NCBI GenBank assembly: GCA_017472145.1
Contig: JAFUQX010000018.1
Coordinates: 1 to 56,574 of the forward strand
Direction of reading: 5' to 3'
Length of the DNA stretch: 56,574 nt
Source: Ruminococcus sp.
Lineage (GTDB): Bacteria > Bacillota > Clostridia > Oscillospirales > Ruminococcaceae
Of this stretch, positions 33,893 to 43,278 are shown piece after piece. The first letter of the stretch is position 1. Each line of letters opens with the position of its first letter. The position numbers were made by a program, and so were the translations under genes. Under the pieces are notes generated by a model. The model saw only the letters and a program-made list of their open reading frames with translations, had not been told where the DNA came from and made no database searches.

Positions 33893-35740
33893 TTGAATTT
33901 CAAAAGAATCACACGGATGATCAGCGGCCTGACAGTGTCTGTCTGTATGCTTTGTACCCTTTGCCCAGCGGGGCTTACAGCCTGGGCGGAGGAACAGTCG
34001 GAGCAGGTCGGATCGACTGCATCGGAAATGGAGACAACAGAAATAAGTACAGAAACACTTCCGTCCGAAACGACGATCGTGTCTGAACCAGAGCCGGCTG
34101 TAACAACCACTGAACCCGGAGCGGTCACAGATACTGTATCCGAAACATCTGCCATAGAGGTCACCACAACTATACCAACCGAAATGGAAACATCCAGTAG
34201 TTCAGAAACAACAGTCACTGCTTCTGAAAGAACAACGCTTGGCGATCTGAATGGGGATAATGTGATCAATATTTCCGACGCTACTGATATTCTGTTTATT
34301 TATGCATCACGGGCGGCCAGCCTTGAGCCGGATTTTACTGAGCAGCAGCTTCTTGATGCGGACTGTAACAGCGACGGCGTCGTGAATATTTCCGATGCAA
34401 CACTTCTTCTGCAATACTACGCCTGCTATGCGGCCAGTCTCGTAACAGAACCGTTTTACGAATATGTAAAGAACGCTCCTGAGCCGCCTGTTATGACCAG
34501 TCCGGAAATTACGACAACTACTACAGCCGTGACCACCACGACCACAACAACTGAAACTACCACAACAACAACTACTACCACTACTACAACGACAACAGCT
34601 GCAACAACTACCACTACTACAGCCAGGCCGGACAGCTATTCGCTGCCTGTAAACTGCATCCTTCAGAACGCATCTCCTGTACTTCCAACAGGCTGCGAAG
34701 CAACGGCCCTGACCATTGCCCTGAACTATGACGGCTTCAGTGCTAATAAATATGACATTGCTTCTAACTATCTCCCAAAAATGAGCTTCACCGGAAGTTA
34801 TGGTGCAAATTTTACATATGTATTTCCAGGTGATCCCACCACTTCCTACGGCTATGGCTGCTATGCTCCAGCCGTTGTTGCCACCGCAAACGCTTATTTC
34901 ACAGCTCAGAAAAATGCCTCCTATGCGGAAAATATCACAGGGACATCCTTTACCGATCTGTATTCCTACATTGCAGCAGGCCGGCCTGTGGTCTTCTGGG
35001 GTACAATGAATATGGGCTATACCTCTGTAGGAGAAACATGGTCAACTCCGGACGGCAATGTAGTCACATGGACACGGAATGAGCACTGTCTGGTTCTGAT
35101 CGGATATGACAAAAATGCCGGAACGGTTCTTGTAGCCGATCCGCTGAGAGGAAATGTTACATACAGTGCAAGCCTTGTGGAACAGCGGTATAATGAGCTT
35201 GGAAGAAATGCGGTTATTCTCCATCCCATCACCGAATATAAGGGCGAGGAGGTTTCTGTTTCCTCCGGCGGTGTATATCGCCTGCGCAATGCCGCAACCG
35301 GATATTATCTGACTGTAGCCGGCGGTGTGGATGCAGACTGTACCAATGTGATTCAGGCCCCTGGAAATGGTTCTTCATCCCAGCAGTTCCGCATTGTTTA
35401 TGACGAATCCACCAATTCCTACCAGCTGTATGCGATGTGCTCCTCCGACGGCGCAAACCGTGTAGTCGATATTGTAAAAATCGGCGGCAGTGTTGTGGGC
35501 GGAAGCAATGTGGAAATATATCGGCCTCTGGATTCCCCGGCACAAACCTTTGTCTTAGAGCCGCAGCCCAACGGAAAAATGCGGCTGTCCTGCCGGACAA
35601 ACCGCAGTGCTTGTCTGGCCGTATCCGACGATTCTGAAGGAACATCCAGCGGTATCTACTACAGCTCATCCGGTAATGCTGTGATTCAGTATTACACAGG
35701 TACCGACAATCAGCTCTGGTATCTGGAACGAGCAGAATAA
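33893..35740 (+). CDS. Secreted C39-like peptidase with dockerin and ricin-like domain
   Basis: This 615-residue exported protein starts at TTG, placed seven bases after GGAGGG. A signal peptide is followed by a Ser/Thr/Glu-rich spacer and an internal dockerin (about 115-185; repeats GDLNGDN and ADCNSDG). A Thr-rich linker (about 207-244) follows, then a C39-like papain-fold domain with probable C268, H398 and D416. A C-terminal ricin-type beta-trefoil of about 165 residues should bind carbohydrate. This is a likely cellulosome-associated protease or peptidase-like protein. The catalytic triad is complete by position, but activity and target are untested. Confidence 0.85.
   Translation: MNFKRITRMISGLTVSVCMLCTLCPAGLTAWAEEQSEQVGSTASEMETTEISTETLPSETTIVSEPEPAVTTTEPGAVTDTVSETSAIEVTTTIPTEMETSSSSETTVTASERTTLGDLNGDNVINISDATDILFIYASRAASLEPDFTEQQLLDADCNSDGVVNISDATLLLQYYACYAASLVTEPFYEYVKNAPEPPVMTSPEITTTTTAVTTTTTTTETTTTTTTTTTTTTTAATTTTTTARPDSYSLPVNCILQNASPVLPTGCEATALTIALNYDGFSANKYDIASNYLPKMSFTGSYGANFTYVFPGDPTTSYGYGCYAPAVVATANAYFTAQKNASYAENITGTSFTDLYSYIAAGRPVVFWGTMNMGYTSVGETWSTPDGNVVTWTRNEHCLVLIGYDKNAGTVLVADPLRGNVTYSASLVEQRYNELGRNAVILHPITEYKGEEVSVSSGGVYRLRNAATGYYLTVAGGVDADCTNVIQAPGNGSSSQQFRIVYDESTNSYQLYAMCSSDGANRVVDIVKIGGSVVGGSNVEIYRPLDSPAQTFVLEPQPNGKMRLSCRTNRSACLAVSDDSEGTSSGIYYSSSGNAVIQYYTGTDNQLWYLERAE
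34510..34624 (+). repeat. Low-complexity ACN tract encoding a poly-Thr linker
   Basis: About 115 bases of ACN codons, with occasional Ala, Glu and Val codons, encode a near-uninterrupted threonine linker. Synonymous codons are mixed (aca, acc, acg, act), so the selected feature is the protein rather than the DNA repeat. Confidence 0.85.
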
Positions 35741-35756
35741 AATTACAGAGACAGAA

Positions 35757-35795
35757 AAAAGGCAGTCCTTCTCCGCTGAGACAGAACTGCCTTTT
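35757..35795. terminator. Terminator between C39-like and nitrilase genes
   Basis: AAAAGGCAGT (35757-35766) pairs with ACTGCCTTTT (35786-35795). It serves both convergent genes. Confidence 0.85.
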
Positions 35796-35816
35796 CTATA
35801 TCATTTTTATTGTGTA

Positions 35817-36602
35817 TCATAAAGAGTGATAAAGCCTTGTCTTCCTATCCCGGAGCGCCGGAAAGCTTTCACGAGAGGAGGTTACTATATCCTGATCAAG
35901 CATAATGAAAAAAAGTCCATCTTGATTTTTACAGTCCAGAAGGATCGTACCATCCGGAGCGATCACCATGCTGTCACCGGAGTAGACAAGTCCATCCTGC
36001 ATCCCGACACAGTTTACACCGATAATGTACATCTGATTCTCAATGGCTCTGGCCTGAAGCAGGACTTTCCAGTGCGCAGAACGCTTTTCCGGCCAGTTTG
36101 CGGGAACAAAGATCGCTGCGGCTTCCTCCGGACGAGTACGCATAAGCTCTGGAAAGCGCAGGTCATAGCAGATCACACAACGGAAGGGGAAGCCATCCAG
36201 GGAGGCTATGGGCAGGGAAGTACCTGAGGAAAAAAGACGATCCTCTCCGGCATAGGAGAAGGGGTGTATCTTCACATAGTCAAGGAGTATTGCTCCGTCC
36301 GGGCCGACAAAGGTGTAATGGTTCTCCGCAAGTCCGCTTTTCAAGGAACACACCCAGCCAAATCCAATGGCAATATGCATGTCAGCCGCAAGATGCTTCA
36401 TGGCTGACAATGTCCTTTTTCCGTAGAAAGATGTATATTCTGTGTTCATAGAGAATCCTGTAAAGCTCATCTCCGGGAAGATGATGCCATCCGCATGCCT
36501 TTCTGCGGCCTGCTGTATCAGAAATTTTCCCTTTGAGAAATTCTTCTCAAAGGCGAGATACTCTATATTTGTCTGGGCAATAGCCAGCTTGATTCTGCTC
36601 AT
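35817..36602 (-). CDS. Nitrilase-superfamily carbon-nitrogen hydrolase
   Basis: This 261-residue cytoplasmic enzyme has the complete catalytic set E44 (FPEMSFTGF), K111 (VKIHPF) and C145 (VICYDLRFPEL). It would hydrolyse an amide to acid and ammonia. Size and motifs best fit the omega-amidase or YafV branch, which clears alpha-ketoglutaramate-like compounds, but the substrate is inferred. It starts three bases after the alarmone synthetase stop and has a weak site, so it is probably translated by coupling. Confidence 0.88.
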   Translation of the reverse strand: MSRIKLAIAQTNIEYLAFEKNFSKGKFLIQQAAERHADGIIFPEMSFTGFSMNTEYTSFYGKRTLSAMKHLAADMHIAIGFGWVCSLKSGLAENHYTFVGPDGAILLDYVKIHPFSYAGEDRLFSSGTSLPIASLDGFPFRCVICYDLRFPELMRTRPEEAAAIFVPANWPEKRSAHWKVLLQARAIENQMYIIGVNCVGMQDGLVYSGDSMVIAPDGTILLDCKNQDGLFFIMLDQDIVTSSRESFPALRDRKTRLYHSL

Positions 36603-36605
36603 ATG

Positions 36606-37286
36606 TTACAGCTCGTTTATCTGCTTGAACATATCCTGCATTCGTATGTCGATCTCCGAAATAGAGTCTGCGCACTCCTTCAGCTCCTCGGTGAGACCGG
36701 AGGATACATCCTTGTTTCCTACTGACTTGTAATGAAGCTGATGCTCGAGACTGGCCCAGAAGTCCATAGCGATGGTGCGGATCTGAATTTCTACAGGCGC
36801 ATACTCCACACCTGTAGACATATGTACAGGAACGCTGACGATCATATGAAAGCTCCGGTAACCGTTGCCCTTAGGGTTTTTGATGTAATCCTTGGTTTTC
36901 AGCACTTTGAAGCCGCTGCCTACGGTAAGCAGTTCAGCCAGAGCATAGATATCATCAATATAGCAGCAGATGACACGGACACCGGCGATATCCATGAGAT
37001 GCTTCCGAGCAGATTCCGGTGATACAGCATAGCCCTTGCGTTGGAGCTTGCCTACAATGCTCTGAGGAGTTTTGATGCGGCTTTCAATATTGTGAATGGG
37101 ATTGCGCTGAAACCGCATGCTGAACTCATTATCGAAAATATTCAGCTGGGCTTTCACCAGCTCAATGGCGGAATCGTAGAGATGCTCCAGCTCCAGAAAG
37201 GAATAGAAAATCGTCTGAAGCTGATTCTCCTTCTGCTCCGGTACAATATCGCGGATGGCGTCCAGGTAGAATTCTTTATCGTCCAT
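36606..37286 (-). CDS. Small alarmone synthetase (RelQ/YjbM-type)
   Basis: This 226-residue protein has a single RelA/SpoT synthetase domain, with no hydrolase or regulatory TGS/ACT domains, matching small alarmone synthetases of about 210 residues. Conserved stretches include RIKTPQSIVGKL (substrate loop), DIAGVRVIC and EIQIRTIAMDFWASLEH. It makes (p)ppGpp from ATP and GTP or GDP in stress. Start at 37286 follows GAGGTGA; the frame extends upstream through the promoter and is not coding there. Confidence 0.93.
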   Translation of the reverse strand: MDDKEFYLDAIRDIVPEQKENQLQTIFYSFLELEHLYDSAIELVKAQLNIFDNEFSMRFQRNPIHNIESRIKTPQSIVGKLQRKGYAVSPESARKHLMDIAGVRVICCYIDDIYALAELLTVGSGFKVLKTKDYIKNPKGNGYRSFHMIVSVPVHMSTGVEYAPVEIQIRTIAMDFWASLEHQLHYKSVGNKDVSSGLTEELKECADSISEIDIRMQDMFKQINEL

Positions 37287-37356
37287 GTATGTCACCTCAT
37301 TTTTGGGGAAGGTACGGCACTCGGGCCGTACAATTTCTGCGGTTAATATTCCTTTT

Positions 37357-37385
37357 ATTATAACATAGCTTCGATCGATTTGCAA
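37357..37385 (-). promoter_or_regulatory. Promoter of the alarmone synthetase/nitrilase operon
   Basis: Minus-strand TTGCAA (37380-37385) and TATAAT (37357-37362), 17-bp spacer. Confidence 0.75.
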
Positions 37386-37423
37386 GAGAAAATGAAACAG
37401 TGGAAAATTTTTTGGAATAGCAC

Positions 37424-37452
37424 TTGATTTCTGAAGCATAATCAGGTATAAT
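37424..37452 (+). promoter_or_regulatory. Promoter of the ACT/UPF0210 operon
   Basis: TTGATT (37424-37429) and TATAAT (37447-37452), 17-bp spacer, divergent from the alarmone synthetase promoter. Confidence 0.75.
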
Positions 37453-37543
37453 ATATAAGAATATGCTGTCTGAACACAGACAGCCAAAATGCAGCTCTCC
37501 GTGTCTGGCGGCGGCTGAATTCATACATCAAGGAGGTACCCTC

Positions 37544-37813
37544 ATGAGAGCGGTAATTACAGTAATCGGAAATGACAATGTTGGCATTCTGCATAAGGTA
37601 AGCGGCGTGTGCGCCAAATATCAGGCAAATGTACTGGAGGTAACCCAAAGCGTGCTTCAGGAAATGTTCGCTATGATTATGATGGTGGATATTTCTGCTC
37701 TGAATGCAGACTTTGCAAAGCTGAATGACGAGCTGACTGCACTGGGCGCAGAGCTGGGCCTGTCCATCCACACCATGCATGAAGATATCTTCAACGCCAT
37801 GCACCGCATCTAA
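37544..37813 (+). CDS. ACT-domain protein (UPF0237)
   Basis: This 89-residue protein is a single ACT domain: [24 protein letters not shown] begins with the typical glycine turn between first strand and helix. ACT domains bind amino acids and regulate partner enzymes. It is followed after 26 bases by the UPF0210 gene, its usual partner, so the pair probably functions together. AAGGAGG at 37530-37536 sets the start. The ligand is unknown. Confidence 0.92.
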   Translation: MRAVITVIGNDNVGILHKVSGVCAKYQANVLEVTQSVLQEMFAMIMMVDISALNADFAKLNDELTALGAELGLSIHTMHEDIFNAMHRI

Positions 37814-37839
37814 GATTTCACATACAGGAGTACATATCA

Positions 37840-39210
37840 ATGAATAATTCTATGTTTAATGCAACGGATATTCTGGAAACCATCCGTATGATTCAGGATG
37901 AATGTCTGGACATCCGTACTACTACAATGGGTATCTCCCTGCTGGATTGTATTGACCCGGATATCAATAAGGCCTGTGATAAGGTGTATGACAAGATTAC
38001 CCGGAAGGCTGAAAAGCTGGTGGAGACCGGCGAAAAGATCGAGAAGGAATACGGCATTCCGATTATCAACAAGCGTATCTCTGTTACACCTATCGCCATG
38101 TTGGCTGCGGCCTGTCCGGGTGAAAATCCGGTCAAGTTTGCAAAGGCGCTTCAGAGAGCGGCCGAGACCTGCGGCGTAAACTTCGTAGGCGGCTATTCTG
38201 CGCTGGTACACAAGGGCTTTAGTGCCGGCGATATTGCACTCATCCGCTCCATTCCGGAGGCACTGGATATCACCACAAGACTTTGCTCTTCTGTAAATGT
38301 CGGCTCTACCCGGAGCGGCATCAACATGGATGCGGTCAAGATGATGGGTGAGGTAATTCTGGAATCAGCTCACCTGACCGCAGACAGACAGTGCGTAGGC
38401 CCGTCCAAGCTGGTCGTATTCTGCAATGCACCTGAGGACAATCCTTTTATGGCTGGTGCATTCCACGGTGTGGGCGAATCTGACTGTGTTATCAATGTAG
38501 GCGTATCCGGCCCGGGCGTTGTACGCTCCACCATTTCAAAGTATCCGGATCTGACATTGGATCAGCTGGCCGATATCATCAAAAAGACTGCCTTCAAGAT
38601 TACCCGTATGGGTCAGCTGGTCGGCGCAAAGGCTTCCCAGATGCTGGGCGTGGAGTTTGGCATCGTAGATCTGTCTCTTGCACCCACTCCGGCTGTAGGA
38701 GACAGCGTAGCACATATCCTGGAGGCTATGGGACTGGAGACCTGCGGTACACACGGTACAACAGCCGCTTTGGCTATGCTCAATGATGCAGTCAAGAAGG
38801 GCGGCGTTATGGCCTCTTCCAATGTAGGCGGTCTGTCTGGTGCATTCATTCCGGTTTCCGAGGATGCTGGCATGATCGATGCAGCTGTAGACGGTACACT
38901 GACTCTCAGCAAGCTGGAAGCAATGACTGCTGTGTGCTCTGTAGGTCTGGATATGATCGCCATTCCGGGCGATGTGGAGGCTACAACTATTTCTGCTATC
39001 ATTGCAGATGAAATGGCCATTGGCATGGTGAATAACAAGACCACTGCTGTACGTGTGATCCCGGCGGTAGGTATGAAGGAAGGCGATATGCTGGAATTCG
39101 GCGGACTGTTTGGCAGTGCTCCGATCATGCCGGTATGCCGGAAATCTTCTGCACGCTTCATCGAACGAGGCGGTCGGATTCCGGCTCCCATGCACAGTAT
39201 CAAGAATTAA
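37840..39210 (+). CDS. UPF0210/PFL-family protein
   Basis: This 456-residue protein belongs to the UPF0210 (DUF711) family, whose members are conserved in many Firmicutes and archaea and structurally related to glycyl-radical enzyme folds. The N-terminus contains [25 protein letters not shown], and later [20 protein letters not shown] is highly typical. No glycyl-radical motif is seen. Its function is unknown in any organism as far as I know; ACT-domain pairing suggests amino-acid-responsive control. Confidence 0.92.
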   Translation: MNNSMFNATDILETIRMIQDECLDIRTTTMGISLLDCIDPDINKACDKVYDKITRKAEKLVETGEKIEKEYGIPIINKRISVTPIAMLAAACPGENPVKFAKALQRAAETCGVNFVGGYSALVHKGFSAGDIALIRSIPEALDITTRLCSSVNVGSTRSGINMDAVKMMGEVILESAHLTADRQCVGPSKLVVFCNAPEDNPFMAGAFHGVGESDCVINVGVSGPGVVRSTISKYPDLTLDQLADIIKKTAFKITRMGQLVGAKASQMLGVEFGIVDLSLAPTPAVGDSVAHILEAMGLETCGTHGTTAALAMLNDAVKKGGVMASSNVGGLSGAFIPVSEDAGMIDAAVDGTLTLSKLEAMTAVCSVGLDMIAIPGDVEATTISAIIADEMAIGMVNNKTTAVRVIPAVGMKEGDMLEFGGLFGSAPIMPVCRKSSARFIERGGRIPAPMHSIKN

Positions 39211-39240
39211 GAAATAAATTATAATATATGAGGTGACTCT

Positions 39241-40500
39241 ATGCAGAAGGTACAGGCCGACATCGCCATCATTGGCGGAGGAGCCTCAGGCCTTGCTGCT
39301 GCAATTGAAGCGAAACGGTATGGCGGCGCAGCCTGTCATACTATTGTATTGGAGAAAAATGCCCGGCTTGGAAAAAAGATTCTGGCCACTGGAAATGGTC
39401 GGTGCAACCTTGGACATGTGGAGGAAAAGGAGCGCAGATACTACACAGGCTCTTGTGCAGCTCTGGCCGAACAGCTTTTCTCAGAGTTTGAGGGTTCAGA
39501 GTCCTTTTTCAGGTCACTGGGCGTCATATGTAAAGCAGACAGCGGCAGATTGTATCCATACAGTAATCATGCCGCTTCTGTTTTAGATGCGCTTCGCTTT
39601 CATATGCAGGAGCTTGGTGCTGAGTCCTATACAGAGTCAGAGGTGACAGCTCTGGATTATGACAAAAAGTCCGGTCTTTGGAAGCTCACAGCCGGCGAAA
39701 TAGAAATCAGCGCAAAAGCTGTTATCGTGGCCTGTGGCGGAAAAGCCGCTCCAGCCTTTGGTACAGACGGCAGCTTTTTCAGACAATTAAAATTTCTGGG
39801 ACATACTCACACCCAGCTGACTCCTGCTCTGTGCGCTGTCTATACAGACGCAGAACGGCTGAAGGGTCTGAAGGGCATTCGCACATTGGGTCGCGCCACG
39901 CTTTTTGGCCCGAAGGGAGAGCGGATCGCTTCGGATAAGGGAGAAATTCAGCTGACAGATCAGGCCCTTTCCGGAATCTGCATCTTTAATCTGGCCAGCT
40001 TGGCTACGGAATACGGTATGACCATACAGCTGGATTTATTGCCCCATCTGAATGAATATGAGGTAACAGAGCTGTTGTGGGGACTTTATGCAGAACGCTC
40101 CGGCTGGGCCATTGAAGATATGCTTACAGGCGTTTTCCAGAAAAAGCTGGGGCAGGCCCTTCTGAGATCAGCCGGAATCAATCTGCCCTTTGAGACTCCG
40201 GTGTATAGTCTTTCTCCGCTGGATATGGAGAAACTTATCCGCACCATCGGAGCGTGGACATTTCCAGTGAGAGGTCTCAGCCCATGGAGTGCGGCGCAGG
40301 TTACATCCGGCGGAATTCCCCGTGCGGAGATCGATGAGAACCTTCAGTCAGTCCTCTGCCCCGGTCTCTACTTTGCAGGAGAGGTGCTGGATCTTGCAGG
40401 GGAGTGCGGCGGCTTTAATCTGGCGTGGGCCTGGTGCAGTGGTATCCATGCTGCTCATTCGGCAATAGATGCAATCGAGGGAGGCACTCAGAATGATTAA
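39241..40500 (+). CDS. HI0933/BaiN-like flavoprotein
   Basis: This 419-residue FAD protein has an N-terminal dinucleotide fold, IAIIGGGASGLAAAIEA, and the family's GNGRCN motif (ATGNGRCNL) and C-terminal VTSGGIPRAEID and LAGECGGFNLAWAW. Members are NAD(P)/FAD oxidoreductases; one, BaiN, acts in bile-acid dehydroxylation but most have unknown substrates. The stop overlaps the next flavoprotein gene by 8 bases, so the two are coupled. Confidence 0.92.
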   Translation: MQKVQADIAIIGGGASGLAAAIEAKRYGGAACHTIVLEKNARLGKKILATGNGRCNLGHVEEKERRYYTGSCAALAEQLFSEFEGSESFFRSLGVICKADSGRLYPYSNHAASVLDALRFHMQELGAESYTESEVTALDYDKKSGLWKLTAGEIEISAKAVIVACGGKAAPAFGTDGSFFRQLKFLGHTHTQLTPALCAVYTDAERLKGLKGIRTLGRATLFGPKGERIASDKGEIQLTDQALSGICIFNLASLATEYGMTIQLDLLPHLNEYEVTELLWGLYAERSGWAIEDMLTGVFQKKLGQALLRSAGINLPFETPVYSLSPLDMEKLIRTIGAWTFPVRGLSPWSAAQVTSGGIPRAEIDENLQSVLCPGLYFAGEVLDLAGECGGFNLAWAWCSGIHAAHSAIDAIEGGTQND

Positions 40501-42097
40501 GATATCCAACTTATCAGTCGTGCTTCAGGATGCAGACCGGCCGCTGGAGAGCCTGATTGCCAGAAAGCTGCGAATTCCTGTGTCGAATATTGTCAGGGTA
40601 AAGCTTCTGAAAAAATCTGTAGACGCACGAAAAAAAACAGCTGTGCAGCTGGTGCTGACTCTGGCCGCAGAGCTGAAGCACGAGAAAGAAGTGCTCCGGA
40701 AGCACACGAATAATCCTAACATAACCTCGTACGTACCCTATGAATATACCTTTCCCAGCGTGTGCTCATGTAAGGAGCGGCCGGTGGTGATCGGCTTTGG
40801 CCCCGCTGGTATGTTTGCTGGATTGCTTCTGGCCAAGGCTGGTCTGCGTCCGATCATTCTGGAACGCGGGGAATGCGCGCAGGAGCGCCGAAAATCTGTG
40901 GAGCTTTTCCGCCATACAGGAAAGCTTGATACAGAAAGCAATATTCAGTTCGGCGAAGGCGGCGCAGGTACATTCTCAGATGGAAAGCTGAATACAGGAA
41001 TCAATGATCCGCGCATCCGCTATGTTCTGGAAACCTTTGCCGAACATGGTGCACCAGAGGATATCCTCTATCTGGCTAAGCCGCACATCGGCACAGATTA
41101 TCTGGTGCAGGTGGTGCAGAACATTCGTTTTTCTATTCAACGAATGGGCGGTGAGGTGCATTTCGGTGCAAGATTCTGTGGATATGAAACAGATACGCAG
41201 GGACGCCTTTCTGCAGTGCAGTATATGCAGGCCAGGGAGGAGCATTGTATTCCTGCAAGAATATGCATACTGGCCACAGGTCACAGCGCACGGGATGTGT
41301 TCCGGCTGCTCAATGAAAAAAAACTTACTCTGACACAGAAGAATTTCGCTATGGGCGTGCGGATCGAACACTTGCAGAGCGACCTTGACCGCTGTATGTA
41401 TGGCCCGAATGCAGGCCATACAGCCCTTCCGGCAGCAGATTATAAGTCTGCTGTGCATCTTCCAAACGGACATAGTATGTACACATTTTGCATGTGTCCG
41501 GGTGGGGAAGTGGTAGCCTCTGCATCAGAGGCGGAACGTCTGGTCGTAAATGGTATGAGCAATCATGCCCGTGACGGAAGAAATGCAAACAGTGCTATCC
41601 TGGTGGGAATTACTTCGGAAATCCTTGGGAATCCTGATCCGCTGGCCGGTCTGTATTTTCAGGAAAGGCTGGAACACAGAGCGTTTCTGGCGGGCGGCGG
41701 CAATTATAAAGCGCCTGTGTGTCTGGTTGGAGATTTTCTCCGAAAAAAGACTTCCACAGATTTCGGGAAGGTTCTGCCTACATATCGTCCTGGAACAATT
41801 TTTGTTTCACCGGAGGCGTATCTGCCGGAATTTATGACGGAGACACTGCGGTTAGGGATTCCGGCTATGGCTCAGAAAATTCCGCTGTTCCATGACCCGG
41901 AGGCGGTTTTGACAGGTCTTGAGAGTCGAAGTTCATCGCCGGTGCGTATTGTCCGTGGTGAAAATTATCAGTCAGTGGATGTGCCAGGACTGTATCCATG
42001 CGGTGAAGGTGCTGGTTATGCCGGAGGTATTACATCCGCAGCGGTAGATGGTTTGCGCTGTGCTGAAGCAGCCATAGCTGGTCTGCAAGAAGGCTGA
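40493..42097 (+). CDS. FAD-dependent dehydrogenase (COG2509-like)
   Basis: This 534-residue protein has an N-terminal RNA-binding-like alpha/beta segment of about 90 residues, then the FAD fold VVIGFGPAGMFAGLLLAKAG. The NIQFGEGGAGTFSDGKLNTGI segment and C-terminal PCGEGAGYAGGITSAAVDG are hallmarks of COG2509. Its reaction is not established. GAGGGAGG at 40477-40484 inside the previous gene directs the start at 40493. It probably works in the same redox pathway as its partner flavoprotein. Confidence 0.9.
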   Translation: MIKISNLSVVLQDADRPLESLIARKLRIPVSNIVRVKLLKKSVDARKKTAVQLVLTLAAELKHEKEVLRKHTNNPNITSYVPYEYTFPSVCSCKERPVVIGFGPAGMFAGLLLAKAGLRPIILERGECAQERRKSVELFRHTGKLDTESNIQFGEGGAGTFSDGKLNTGINDPRIRYVLETFAEHGAPEDILYLAKPHIGTDYLVQVVQNIRFSIQRMGGEVHFGARFCGYETDTQGRLSAVQYMQAREEHCIPARICILATGHSARDVFRLLNEKKLTLTQKNFAMGVRIEHLQSDLDRCMYGPNAGHTALPAADYKSAVHLPNGHSMYTFCMCPGGEVVASASEAERLVVNGMSNHARDGRNANSAILVGITSEILGNPDPLAGLYFQERLEHRAFLAGGGNYKAPVCLVGDFLRKKTSTDFGKVLPTYRPGTIFVSPEAYLPEFMTETLRLGIPAMAQKIPLFHDPEAVLTGLESRSSSPVRIVRGENYQSVDVPGLYPCGEGAGYAGGITSAAVDGLRCAEAAIAGLQEG

Positions 42098-42148
42098 ATG
42101 AACCGAAGGGTGAAAAAGGAATAAATGGATACAGGGGAGACCATAGGC

Positions 42149-42182
42149 CTAATTGCACCAAATACAAATTTGGTGCAATTAG
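42149..42182. repeat. Perfect 15-bp inverted repeat before the recombinase gene
   Basis: CTAATTGCACCAAAT (42149-42163) and ATTTGGTGCAATTAG (42168-42182) surround a 4-bp centre. A T-run occurs only 8 bases later, so it may be a terminator of the flavoprotein operon or a protein-binding site. It is AT-rich, unlike most terminators in this window. Confidence 0.7.
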
Positions 42183-42215
42183 AAGGGGCTTTTTTATGAG
42201 AGGAGGGAGAAAAAA

Positions 42216-43214
42216 ATGCAAATTGATAAAACAGAATGCCCGGACTTTTTGTTGGACTATATTTTACATATCACAGTAACGAAAAACCTATCCAGACGTA
42301 CGGTTGAAGAATACTACCTGGACGTACGGATGTTCCTTAAATATCTGTGCATGATGAGAGACGAACGCTATGAGGATACTACAGATTTGCAAAGCATTCC
42401 CATCCAGGATATGCCTGTGTCTATGCTGAATCAGGTTCAGCTGCAAACTATTTATGAATTCCTGTACTACTTGAAGGATGAGCGCGAAAACCACGACCGT
42501 GCCAGAGGTCGGAAGGCCTCGGCTCTCAAGAGCTTCTTTGGATTTCTATACTATAATCAGAATCTCATCAATCACGATCCTACAGAAAGACTGGAGCTTC
42601 CCACGCCAAAAAAAAGTTTACCGCGCTTTCTCACACTGGACCAGAGCAGAAAGCTGCTGGAATCAATTGATACAGCATATTTTGAGAGAGATTATTGTAT
42701 GATCACGATACTTCTCAATTGCGGCGTGCGGCTTAGTGAGCTGGTTGGCTTGAATACGACCGATCTGATTCTGGATGAATGTAAAATGCGTGTTCTTGGC
42801 AAGGGTCGTAAGGAGCGCATGGTTTATCTCAACAGCGCCTGTATGGCGGCCTTACGCGCATATCTGGCCGTACGCACACATATGGCCAGTGAAATCACCG
42901 ATCGTGCTCTGTTTCTGTCCAAACGGCACACACGGATCAGCAAGCGGCGTGTACAGCAAATTGTGGAAAATGCCCTATCAGCAGCAGGGCTTGGCGGTCA
43001 AGGCTACTCTGCTCATAAGCTGAGACATACTGCTGCTACGCTTATGTATCAATACGGTAAGGTAGATGCTCTGACGCTGAAAGAGCTGCTGGGCCATGCC
43101 AGCACATCTACTACAGAGATATACACGCATCTTTCTGATGATACTGTCCGTTCTGCAACAGAAAGCTCCCCTCTTGCAGACATAAAACCAGAAGAAAAAA
43201 ATAATAAAAAATGA
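42216..43214 (+). CDS. XerC/D-type tyrosine recombinase
   Basis: This 332-residue protein has an N-terminal SAM-like core-binding domain and a C-terminal catalytic domain with R172 (CGVRLSEL), the K in GKGRKER, H267-x-x-R270 (HKLRH), H294 (LGHAS) and nucleophile Y303 (EIYTHL). The set is complete. Length and single-copy context fit the chromosomal XerC/XerD-type dimer-resolution enzyme rather than a phage integrase. It is slightly longer than E. coli XerC because of a lysine/glutamate-rich tail. No flanking mobile element is seen. Confidence 0.88.
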   Translation: MQIDKTECPDFLLDYILHITVTKNLSRRTVEEYYLDVRMFLKYLCMMRDERYEDTTDLQSIPIQDMPVSMLNQVQLQTIYEFLYYLKDERENHDRARGRKASALKSFFGFLYYNQNLINHDPTERLELPTPKKSLPRFLTLDQSRKLLESIDTAYFERDYCMITILLNCGVRLSELVGLNTTDLILDECKMRVLGKGRKERMVYLNSACMAALRAYLAVRTHMASEITDRALFLSKRHTRISKRRVQQIVENALSAAGLGGQGYSAHKLRHTAATLMYQYGKVDALTLKELLGHASTSTTEIYTHLSDDTVRSATESSPLADIKPEEKNNKK

Positions 43215-43220
43215 ACAAGC

Positions 43221-43259
43221 AAAGAGCAGGAAAGTTATACACTCTCCTGCTCTTTTTAT
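43221..43259. terminator. Terminator between recombinase and GH3 genes
   Basis: AAAGAGCAGGA (43221-43231) pairs perfectly with TCCTGCTCTTT (43245-43255), followed by T's. Confidence 0.88.
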
Positions 43260-43278
43260 AGATTGACATGTGAATAAA

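Noticed and set aside
34510-34624. CRISPR-like or tandem DNA repeat
   Set aside because: The ACN repeat varies at the third base and encodes a threonine linker; no spacers or repeat units.
42149-42182. dif recombination site
   Set aside because: It lacks the 11-6-11 arm layout and the usual Firmicute dif sequence.
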